DNA of 5,990 bases, taken from UBA2040 sp002332715. GTDB lineage: Bacteria; Bacteroidota; Bacteroidia; Flavobacteriales_D; Crocinitomicaceae. Below are positions 1 to 5,883 of this stretch, piece by piece (position 1 is the first letter of the stretch; the number at the start of each line of letters is the position of its first letter). The stretch spans positions 1 through 5,990 of the forward strand of contig JAQWUF010000142.1 of the NCBI GenBank assembly GCA_029242295.1, in the 5' to 3' direction. A program made the translations under genes and the position numbers. Below the pieces are notes generated by a model. That model was not told where the DNA came from. It was given only the letters and a program-made list of their open reading frames with translations, and did no database searches.

Positions 1-65
1 GTTGGATCTGGATGCACACCTGCATGAATCGCTTTTGTAGCGAATTTTATTTTATCTTCTTTCAT
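1..65 (-). CDS. Trans-sulfuration PLP-dependent enzyme (cystathionine gamma-synthase/lyase family), N-terminal fragment
   Basis: The minus strand reads from an ATG at 65-63 without a stop to the window edge, giving MKEDKIKFATKAIHAGVHPD followed by PT. The pattern FATKAIHAG.xPDPT is the hallmark N-terminus of the Cys/Met-metabolism PLP-dependent enzymes: cystathionine gamma-synthase, cystathionine gamma-lyase and methionine gamma-lyase. These cytosolic enzymes form or cleave thioether bonds in methionine and cysteine metabolism. Only 21 full codons are visible, so the lysine that binds PLP and the residues that separate lyase from synthase lie outside the window, and no gene symbol is given. 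The gene is divergent from the helicase gene at 173. No Shine-Dalgarno sequence precedes the ATG, as is usual in Bacteroidota. The family call is fairly secure; the exact reaction is not determined. Confidence 0.75.
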   Translation of the reverse strand, partial: MKEDKIKFATKAIHAGVHPDP

Positions 66-92
66 CTGAACAAATTTAGCAAGATTTCTCAC

Positions 93-106
93 CAAAACTA
101 GTTTTG
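93..106. repeat. Perfect 14-bp palindrome in the divergent intergenic region
   Basis: CAAAACTAGTTTTG equals its own reverse complement. It contains TAGTTTTG on both strands (99-106 on plus, 100-93 on minus), so it presents two overlapping back-to-back matches to the -7 box TAnnTTTG. It could serve as a divergent promoter core, as an operator for a dimeric regulator, or be a chance A/T-rich palindrome. An imperfect inverted repeat with TTTGT/ACAAA arms (103-107 and 116-120) overlaps its right side. Confidence 0.5.
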
Positions 107-120
107 TATTGTATAACAAA
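93..120 (-). promoter_or_regulatory. Candidate Bacteroidota-type promoter for the trans-sulfuration gene
   Basis: On the minus strand, TAGTTTTG at 100-93 matches the Bacteroidota -7 box TAnnTTTG exactly. A TTTG at 120-117 could be the -33 element, with a 16-nt spacer that is slightly shorter than usual. Transcription would start near 89, leaving a leader of about 25 nt before the ATG at 65. A second perfect -7 match, TAAATTTG at 78-71, lies only 5 nt from the ATG and would make a nearly leaderless message. The sequence alone does not decide between them. Confidence 0.4.
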
Positions 121-143
121 GCAGTCTTTTTTGTTTAAATTCG
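99..143 (+). promoter_or_regulatory. Candidate promoter region for the helicase gene
   Basis: Two plus-strand candidates for a Bacteroidota -7 box are visible. TAGTTTTG at 99-106 is a perfect TAnnTTTG match but lacks a good TTTG at the -33 distance. TAAATTCG at 136-143 matches 7 of 8 positions and has a TTG at 109-111 about 24 nt upstream. The second would give a leader of roughly 25 nt before the TTG start at 173, and the first about 60 nt. Both rest on motif matching in A/T-rich DNA and are weak. Confidence 0.3.
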
Positions 144-172
144 TGCGGAACTTTTAAAGTTGAATTCATAGC

Positions 173-3100
173 TTGTCAGCATCGTTATCACATATTATTC
201 AGGAACTTGCGGATGATTTGAAATCTTTCAATCGGAATGATATTCTTGTCAATTTTTCTGAGAAGGAAACGTACGAGTTATCCGATGAAACGAACGAACT
301 TGTCATTTCTTCGGATTCTGAAATTCTTAGACCCTACAAAAAAGCAAAGCTTATTTTTCGCGAAAGTGGAACAACTGTTTTTTGTTTGTCCAAAGGGATT
401 CTCAAATGGGAATTTAACGGTGCTGAATGTGAATCGCCAATAATGATGTGCCCTGCGGAGATTACTTTGGATAAAGTAAAAAATAAATTCAAAATTTCTT
501 GGGAGGATGAGGACGCATTCCTCAATCCGTTCATCTTATTTTATTTTAAAAAACAATTCGATTTTGATTGGCCCGAAATTGATTTTTCGAAGCCTGATTG
601 GACCCAACTGAATGATCAATTGACCAATCGCGGATTCAAATTAAGTGTACTTTCTAAAAACCATTTCGGTAATTTTCATCACCACCGCTTTACTATTCTT
701 CGTGAATTAGAAGGTTTGGCTCAACTTAATGGCCTTTCTTCCAATTTGCAAAGTTTGCTCTCTGAAGAAGACGTAAATAAATTGCTGTACAAAAGGGAAC
801 CACGGACCTTATTCCCAGCAGATAATGATCAACTTTCCGTTTTTGAGGAATTGCTAAAAAAGAATCTTGTTGTACACGGTCCTCCAGGGACGGGCAAATC
901 GCAAGTATTGGCCAACATGCTGGGGAAAAATTTGAGTCAACAAAATAGCACTTTGGTGGTTTCCGAAAAAAGAGTTGCATTAGAAGTGCTTCAACAAAAA
1001 CTCGAAAGTGTTGGTCTAAACCGATTTGCTTATTTGCAAGGAGTAAAAGCGAATGCTCAATCGCTCTTGGACCAACTCAAAGAAACGTGGCAATTCTTGG
1101 AAAGCCATACACGCATTGTTTCTCCTCATCTTCCTGTATCCAAATTAAAATTGGATGGTTTGCAGTTCAAATTAAACGTATTATCGAATAAAGAATTGAT
1201 TGGAGGCGTGTCTTTTTTAGAATTCCGCGAATTGAAAAAAGGTAAAAAACTTAAAAAAGCCCAATACGTCGGTTCAGCAGCTAATATCAAAGAGTTTTTA
1301 GAGAAGAAAGCTGTTTTAAAAGAACTTTTTTCTCAAAACTTAAACGAAATTACCCGTCACATTTCGAAAAAAAGACTGGAAAAAGAAGAGGTTTTTCAAT
1401 TTGATGAAAAGGTGAACGAACTTCAAAGAAAGTACATTGGACTGCGCGAACAGTTTCAATTCAACACCACAGCCGAACTTGAAAAACTGCTCAAACAAGC
1501 TTCTTTTGCTCAAATTCTAACGAATGAAATCCACAAGGATTATTTTCCCATATTAAAGCCCGATTCTCCAGATACGAAGAAGTTTCTCCGTTGGAGTAAA
1601 AAGTACTTTGTACTTAAAAAGGAAGTCGACAATACGAAAGAAAAAAACAACCATTGGCAAAAATCACCCTCTCTTTCTGAAACACAATCCTTATTAAAGG
1701 AAATTAAAGCTACTGGCTTTTTCCAAAAAAGGAAGGTAAAAAAGTATCTTAAATCTATATTAAAAAGTCCGTTTGTTGAGATAGAAAATGCGCTGACCGC
1801 TAACCTAGAGCATCACAATAAAAAAGCAGATTTTAGAGAAATTGAAAAGAAATTAACGAGCATAGGAATAAAAGAAGAGACTGAAATATTCTGGGTGAAA
1901 GACCTTCATGCGAAAATGACGATTGAAAATTGGAACATTTGGAACGAAACAGACGCTGTAACGAACGCAAAATTAGCCGATGCCAATATTCGCTTGAATG
2001 ACTTTTACCAAAATATTAAAACCTATTTTCAATTGGAAAATGACGATTCGTTTCGGGATCTTTTTCAAGTGTTCACCAATCATTTTCCGGATTTCTTGAG
2101 CAACCGAAAAAAACTTGTCAAACTCCCATCCAGTCTGTACAAACATTTTGGTAATTGCGAAAATTTCGAACAATTAGAAGCCGAAACCTTCAAAAGCAAT
2201 TGGATCCGATTTGTAGAAAGTTTTCCTACGTTCAAAGATTTTATGTTGGACGATTTGGACGAGTTACTGCAAGATATTCTGATTCATGAAAACAAAGAAT
2301 CGATCAGTTTTGCGCAAGGTATCATAATGAAAAGGAAAGGTCTATTCGACGAATTGAACGAACTTTTGCGAACCCCAGCGAGAAAGCTTTCAGACGATGA
2401 CAAAAGTCGAAAAGCAGTTCTCCGTAAAGGACGCTCCTTGCTGATAAAAGAGTTCGGAAAAACACGCAGTCACCCGACCATTCGAGAGTTGCTGCAGTCC
2501 GAAGCTAGAGAATGGGTTTTAACCTTGATGCCCATTTGGATGGTTAATCCAGCTCAGGTGGGCGACTTTTTCCCCTTGGAGGAAAACCTTTTCGACATGA
2601 CCTTTTTCGACGAAGCCACACAAATTCCTTTGAGCAATGCTTTGGGTAGTTTACACCGAAGTAATCGAGCAATGATTTTGGGAGATGAACACCAAATGTC
2701 GCCGTCGAATTTTTTCAAAGCTGGCGATTCAGAACCGATAGATTTGCTGCATCAAGCTCGCTACAATTGGCCAAAAGTCATGCTCAAACATCATTACCGA
2801 AGTCAGCACCCAGAATTGATCGATTTTTCCAATCGCTATTTTTACGACAACGAATTAATCGCCTATCCGAATGCGAATCGACAGGTAAATCCAGTAGAAC
2901 TTCACTACGTAAAAAATGGAAATTATCTGGAACAAGAAAATCAAGAAGAAGCAAAAGCACTCGCCAAATTATTGAGTGAGAAGTTAAAATCAACCGATTC
3001 AATTGGCGTTGTTGCTTTTTCAGAAACGCAGTTGAAATGTATTCATAAGCAGTTGTCCAATGCAGATAAACTGGTGTTGGAAGAGAAAGTAGATAGCAAT

Positions 3101-3547
3101 AAATTGTTTTTTCGTGCCCTCGAAAATGTGCAAGGTGAAGAATGCGATCATCTCTTGATTAGTTTGGGCTACGCCAAAAATGAAGAGGGAAAATTGAATC
3201 TAAATTTTGGTCCATTGAACCGAAAAAGTGGTCGACGAAGATTGAATGTCCTGTTGTCAAGAGCAAAACAAAAAATTGACTTTTTCTCCTCCATTCAGTC
3301 TTCAGATTTGTCTTTAAGCGATAATGATTCCTTGAATTTACTCCGTTTGTTCTTATTACAAATTGAAACGCCAAGAGACGAATCTCTGTTGCATTTTCCA
3401 CATAAATTGAAGGTGAAATCAATTTCAAAAGAAACAGCTCCAAGGGAGGTTGAATTTAAAAACTTGCTGGAAAAACTGACAGATGCAAATGAACTATTGA
3501 CTTTCTATCGAGTTTTGAATCAACGCGGATGGAAAATCAAGTTTTAA
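173..3547 (+). CDS. DUF4011/UPF1-like superfamily 1 helicase (AAA domain protein), no C-terminal nuclease
   Basis: This is a 1124-residue predicted ATP-dependent SF1 nucleic-acid helicase. Residues 1 to about 190 resemble the DUF4011 N-terminal region: a NRNDILVNF segment, CLSKGILKW, PIMMCPAEITL and EDAFLNPF. Helicase motifs follow in order. Walker A GPPGTGKS is at 236-243, motif Ia VSEKRVALEV from 263, a conserved LMPIWMVNPAQV segment around 785-796, and Walker B DEATQ at 813-817. Motif III GDEHQMSP is at 837-844, motif IV HYRSQHPE near 874, motif V ENVQGEE at 984-990 and motif VI GRRRLNVLLSRA at 1020-1031. About 500 residues between Ia and Walker B form a charged, Lys/Glu-rich, probably helical insertion, as in other large members. 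Only about 90 residues follow motif VI, with no Vsr/PD-D/ExK nuclease signature, whereas many relatives carry a nuclease there. The start is TTG: an in-frame TGA at 161 rules out any upstream ATG, and the first in-frame ATG downstream would remove the conserved N-terminal region. ATT at 164 is the only longer alternative. The gene is apparently monocistronic. The substrate is unknown; a role in repair or phage defence is inference. Confidence 0.85.
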   Translation: MSASLSHIIQELADDLKSFNRNDILVNFSEKETYELSDETNELVISSDSEILRPYKKAKLIFRESGTTVFCLSKGILKWEFNGAECESPIMMCPAEITLDKVKNKFKISWEDEDAFLNPFILFYFKKQFDFDWPEIDFSKPDWTQLNDQLTNRGFKLSVLSKNHFGNFHHHRFTILRELEGLAQLNGLSSNLQSLLSEEDVNKLLYKREPRTLFPADNDQLSVFEELLKKNLVVHGPPGTGKSQVLANMLGKNLSQQNSTLVVSEKRVALEVLQQKLESVGLNRFAYLQGVKANAQSLLDQLKETWQFLESHTRIVSPHLPVSKLKLDGLQFKLNVLSNKELIGGVSFLEFRELKKGKKLKKAQYVGSAANIKEFLEKKAVLKELFSQNLNEITRHISKKRLEKEEVFQFDEKVNELQRKYIGLREQFQFNTTAELEKLLKQASFAQILTNEIHKDYFPILKPDSPDTKKFLRWSKKYFVLKKEVDNTKEKNNHWQKSPSLSETQSLLKEIKATGFFQKRKVKKYLKSILKSPFVEIENALTANLEHHNKKADFREIEKKLTSIGIKEETEIFWVKDLHAKMTIENWNIWNETDAVTNAKLADANIRLNDFYQNIKTYFQLENDDSFRDLFQVFTNHFPDFLSNRKKLVKLPSSLYKHFGNCENFEQLEAETFKSNWIRFVESFPTFKDFMLDDLDELLQDILIHENKESISFAQGIIMKRKGLFDELNELLRTPARKLSDDDKSRKAVLRKGRSLLIKEFGKTRSHPTIRELLQSEAREWVLTLMPIWMVNPAQVGDFFPLEENLFDMTFFDEATQIPLSNALGSLHRSNRAMILGDEHQMSPSNFFKAGDSEPIDLLHQARYNWPKVMLKHHYRSQHPELIDFSNRYFYDNELIAYPNANRQVNPVELHYVKNGNYLEQENQEEAKALAKLLSEKLKSTDSIGVVAFSETQLKCIHKQLSNADKLVLEEKVDSNKLFFRALENVQGEECDHLLISLGYAKNEEGKLNLNFGPLNRKSGRRRLNVLLSRAKQKIDFFSSIQSSDLSLSDNDSLNLLRLFLLQIETPRDESLLHFPHKLKVKSISKETAPREVEFKNLLEKLTDANELLTFYRVLNQRGWKIKF

Positions 3548-3549
3548 AT

Positions 3550-3573
3550 AGCCAAAAAAGGCTTTTTTTGGCG
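3550..3573 (+). terminator. Rho-independent-type terminator after the helicase gene
   Basis: Three bases after the TAA stop, AGCC (3550-3553), six A and GGCT (3560-3563) form a short hairpin with seven T at 3563-3569. The same bases can instead form a longer stem, GCCAAAAAA (3551-3559) against TTTTTTGGC (3564-3572), with loop GGCT. The AGCC-A6-GGCT-T7 form is the conventional terminator. It separates the helicase gene from the feo operon. Confidence 0.65.
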
Positions 3574-3579
3574 TAAAAT

Positions 3580-3597
3580 CCCTCTTTTAGGGTAGGG
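3580..3597 (+). other. Small hairpin with tandem TAGGG upstream of the feo promoter
   Basis: CCCT (3580-3583), a 5-nt loop CTTTT and AGGG (3589-3592) can form a 4-bp hairpin. TAGGG occurs twice in tandem (3588-3592 and 3593-3597), so CCCT can pair with either copy. It may assist termination of helicase transcription or be a protein-binding site for the feo operon, and it may equally be incidental. Confidence 0.25.
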
Positions 3598-3624
3598 TTT
3601 GTTTTTGAGTTCTTCGTACTTTTG
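3598..3624 (+). promoter_or_regulatory. Candidate feo operon promoter (Bacteroidota type)
   Basis: TACTTTTG at 3617-3624 matches the -7 box TAnnTTTG exactly. TTTG at 3598-3601 is a possible -33 element, with a 15-nt spacer that is short for this class. The -7 box ends 7 nt before the feoA ATG at 3632, so transcription would start within a few bases of the start codon and the mRNA would be almost leaderless. Its place just after a terminator and just before the operon supports the call. No convincing Fur box overlaps it. Confidence 0.5.
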
Positions 3625-3631
3625 TTACTCG

Positions 3632-3862
3632 ATGATAGGATTTAATCTTTCAGACTTAAAAGTGGGCGACAAAGCAACGATTTCAGGGTTAAGCACCGGA
3701 GATAATCATACTGCTTTATTGGCGCTTGGGTTTATGCGTGGCAAGTCGATCGAAGTTTCACTTCGCGCCCCCTTCAATGGCCCAATGGCTGTTCGAATGG
3801 GTCAAACCTTAGTATCACTTCGTCCCGAAGAAGCACTTCAAGTTTTCGTAGATAAACTGTAA
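3632..3862 (+). CDS. feoA: Ferrous iron transport protein A (FeoA)
   Basis: This 76-residue cytoplasmic protein belongs to the FeoA family, a small SH3-like beta-barrel that assists the iron transporter FeoB. It shows the family pattern: an N-terminal LSDLKVGDKATISGL segment, then LLALGFMRGKSIEVSLRAPF, NGPMAVRMGQTLVSLRPEEA and a terminal VFVDKL strand. Length matches the usual 75-80 residues. The start is the ATG at 3632. An in-frame TTG at 3599 would add 11 poorly conserved residues and would fall inside the predicted promoter, so it is rejected. No Shine-Dalgarno sequence is visible. The stop is 4 nt before the feoB start, so the two genes are almost certainly co-transcribed. In other bacteria FeoA binds FeoB and is needed for efficient iron uptake; how it does so is not settled. 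Confidence 0.93.
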   Translation: MIGFNLSDLKVGDKATISGLSTGDNHTALLALGFMRGKSIEVSLRAPFNGPMAVRMGQTLVSLRPEEALQVFVDKL

Positions 3863-3866
3863 ACAG

Positions 3867-5777
3867 ATGAAAATCGCCTTACTTGGCAATCCAAATACTG
3901 GCAAAAGTTCAGTTTTCAATTTGTTAACTGGTCTCAACCAAAAGGTGGGAAATTTCACGGGCGTCACGGTAGAATTGAAATCTGGAAAAATCAATGGCGC
4001 AGCGGATGTTCAACTCGTCGATTTTCCGGGAGTCTACAGCCTTTTTCCGAACAGCGGTGAAGAGCAAATTGTAATGGATGTGCTTTCTAATTCAGAACAT
4101 GATGCTCATCCTGATGCGATTATCACAGTTGTGGATTCATCGAATCTGGAGCGTAATCTCTTGCTTTTTGATCAAATTTATGAACTGAATATCCCAAATA
4201 TTCTGGTACTAAACATGGCCGATGTTTCCTCTCGTGCTGGATTAAAAACGAATATAGACAAACTTTCTGCCGCTTATCCTGATGTACAAATCATTGAAAT
4301 GAACGCACGAGTTGGACTTGGTAAAGAGCGTTTGTTAGAGGCAATAAAATCACTTTCTTTTGCATCTATAACTCAAACTGTTTTCCCGTTTAAAGCGGAC
4401 GCTGAAGAACAAAATGCAGATACTTTAGCCAGAAGAAAGAAAATTGAAAGTTTAGTTGAAGCATGTCAAACGCGTGAAAAGGACAACCGTGATCGTTTTA
4501 TTTTAGACAAATGGTTTGCCCATCCTGTTTTGGGATATGGTATTTTCATTTTGGTGCTTTTTGTCATTTTTCAAAGTGTTTTTGCTTTGGCTAGTTATCC
4601 AATGGATTGGATAGATATGGGGTTCAGTTGGATGACTGAAGCATTGCACAACAATCTACCGCCAGGTGTTTTAACCAATCTATTTTCCGATGGAATTTTA
4701 CCTGGAATTGGCGGAGTTCTCATATTTATACCTCAAATCGCCCTGCTATTTTTCTTTCTCGGCGTGTTAGAAGAAACGGGATATTTATCGCGCGTTATTT
4801 TTCTCATGGACCGTTTGATGCGACCTTTGGGATTAAATGGACGTAGTGTTGTTCCCTTAATTTCTTCATTGGCGTGTGCTATTCCTGGCATCATGGCGGC
4901 GCGAACAATTGCCAATTGGAAAGAAAGGCTCATTACCATTTTTGTTGCTCCTTTGATGAGTTGTAGCGCCCGAATTCCAGTGTATACGGTTCTGATTGCT
5001 ATCGTTATTCCGGATAAAGATATTTGGGGATTTATCAATCTACAAGGACTTGTTTTACTCGGACTTTATCTCTTGGGCTTGGTTTCTGCCTTGCTGATGG
5101 CGGTCGTTTTGAAAATGTTTATCAAAAGCAAAGACAAGAGTTTCTTGCTTCTTGAGCTACCTCCTTACAAAGGTCCTCGATGGGGAAATGTAATCGTTAC
5201 GATGTGGGCGAAAACCCGAAGTTTTGTTTTCGATGCGGGTAAAATTATCCTTGCCATTTCCATTTTAATTTGGTATACCGCATCTTATGGTCCAAAAGGA
5301 CACGTTTCTGCTTTAGAAGCCGGAGCATTTGGTACAACAGTTGAAAACGAAGGAGAATTAGCCGCGTTGAGATTGGAGAATTCATATATTGGAATTATGG
5401 GGCAAACGATCGAGCCCGTTCTTCGACCTTTAGGTTACGATTGGAAAATTGGGATAGGATTAATTGCCTCATTCGCTGCTCGTGAGGTTTTTGTCGGAAC
5501 AATGGCGACTATCTACTCAGTGCATGATGCCGATGAAAACTCAAAGACCTTGTTGGAAAAAATGCGAAGCCAAACCTTTAAGAATGGTCAACCCGTTTAT
5601 ACCTTGGCGACAGGCGTTTCCTTGATGGTGTTTTATGTTTACGCCCTTCAATGCATGGCAACCGTTGCCGTGGTTAAGAAAGAAACCAATTCATGGAAAT
5701 GGCCGATCATACAGTTGGTGAGTATGGGTGTAATTGCTTATCTTGCTGCATGGATAACGTATCAAATATTAGCTTAA
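3867..5777 (+). CDS. feoB: Ferrous iron transport protein B (FeoB), GTPase-coupled permease
   Basis: This 636-residue inner-membrane transporter imports Fe(II) into the cytoplasm. The N-terminal G domain (about 1-165) has G1 GNPNTGKS at 7-14, the G2 threonine T34 in GVTVE, G3 DFPG at 52-55, G4 NMAD at 116-119 (the NMxD form usual in FeoB) and a G5-like NAR at 146-148. A helical linker of about 165-210 follows, then the polytopic membrane domain starting near 217. This carries both gate regions: MSCSARIPVY at 364-373, including Cys366, and AAREVFVGT at 537-545. The C-terminal membrane segment retains the conserved YALQCMATVAVVKKETNSWKWP. At 636 residues it is shorter than E. coli FeoB (about 773), but every functional block is present, so it is compact rather than truncated. 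It sits 4 nt after feoA and 1 nt before a Cys-rich miniprotein gene, which indicates one operon. No Shine-Dalgarno sequence precedes the ATG. Confidence 0.96.
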   Translation: MKIALLGNPNTGKSSVFNLLTGLNQKVGNFTGVTVELKSGKINGAADVQLVDFPGVYSLFPNSGEEQIVMDVLSNSEHDAHPDAIITVVDSSNLERNLLLFDQIYELNIPNILVLNMADVSSRAGLKTNIDKLSAAYPDVQIIEMNARVGLGKERLLEAIKSLSFASITQTVFPFKADAEEQNADTLARRKKIESLVEACQTREKDNRDRFILDKWFAHPVLGYGIFILVLFVIFQSVFALASYPMDWIDMGFSWMTEALHNNLPPGVLTNLFSDGILPGIGGVLIFIPQIALLFFFLGVLEETGYLSRVIFLMDRLMRPLGLNGRSVVPLISSLACAIPGIMAARTIANWKERLITIFVAPLMSCSARIPVYTVLIAIVIPDKDIWGFINLQGLVLLGLYLLGLVSALLMAVVLKMFIKSKDKSFLLLELPPYKGPRWGNVIVTMWAKTRSFVFDAGKIILAISILIWYTASYGPKGHVSALEAGAFGTTVENEGELAALRLENSYIGIMGQTIEPVLRPLGYDWKIGIGLIASFAAREVFVGTMATIYSVHDADENSKTLLEKMRSQTFKNGQPVYTLATGVSLMVFYVYALQCMATVAVVKKETNSWKWPIIQLVSMGVIAYLAAWITYQILA

Positions 5778-5778
5778 G

Positions 5779-5883
5779 ATGCAGGAAATAATCGCCATTC
5801 TTTTATTGGTTGGAGCACTTGCTTACTTGTTTTTTCGGTTTCGGAAACCGAAGAAGGGTTGTGAGGATAGCTGTAGTTTATAA
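5779..5883 (+). CDS. FeoB-associated Cys-rich membrane miniprotein
   Basis: A 34-codon ORF starts one base after the feoB stop. It begins MQEIIAILLLVGALAYLFF, a single transmembrane helix at about 4-19, followed by a basic stretch RFRKPKK and a short tail with Cys28 and Cys32 (CEDSC). Helix, basic patch and a terminal Cys pair directly after feoB match the FeoB-associated Cys-rich membrane proteins common in Bacteroidota and Firmicutes. The positive-inside rule puts the Cys tail in the cytoplasm, where it might contact Fe(II) or FeoB, possibly in the role FeoC has in enterobacteria; that is inference. Many relatives have a longer Cys cluster, so the minimal CxxxC here is slightly degenerate. 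The last 6 bp overlap the 3' end of a convergent minus-strand gene. No Shine-Dalgarno sequence is present, so translation may be coupled to feoB termination. Confidence 0.78.
   Translation: MQEIIAILLLVGALAYLFFRFRKPKKGCEDSCSL

Noticed and set aside
164..166. ATT as the helicase start codon
   Set aside because: ATT initiation is very rare outside infC-like cases. TTG at 173 keeps the whole conserved N-terminus, so TTG is preferred, though ATT cannot be excluded.
3159..3443. 94-codon open frame on the minus strand under the helicase motif V/VI region
   Set aside because: It lies wholly antisense to a well-conserved helicase segment and has no recognisable domain; the composition is that of a shadow frame.
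3599..3631. Upstream TTG start for feoA adding 11 residues
   Set aside because: The added residues (MFLSSSYFCYS) are not part of the FeoA fold, the TTG lies inside the predicted promoter, and the ATG at 3632 gives the family's normal length.
3701..3709. GATAATCAT, resembling half of a Fur box
   Set aside because: It lies inside feoA and encodes the ordinary residues GDNH of the protein. It is not near the promoter and lacks the full 19-bp inverted repeat.
4733..5038. 101-codon open frame on the minus strand inside feoB
   Set aside because: It is antisense to the conserved FeoB gate region, and its sequence is explained by the opposite-strand codons.
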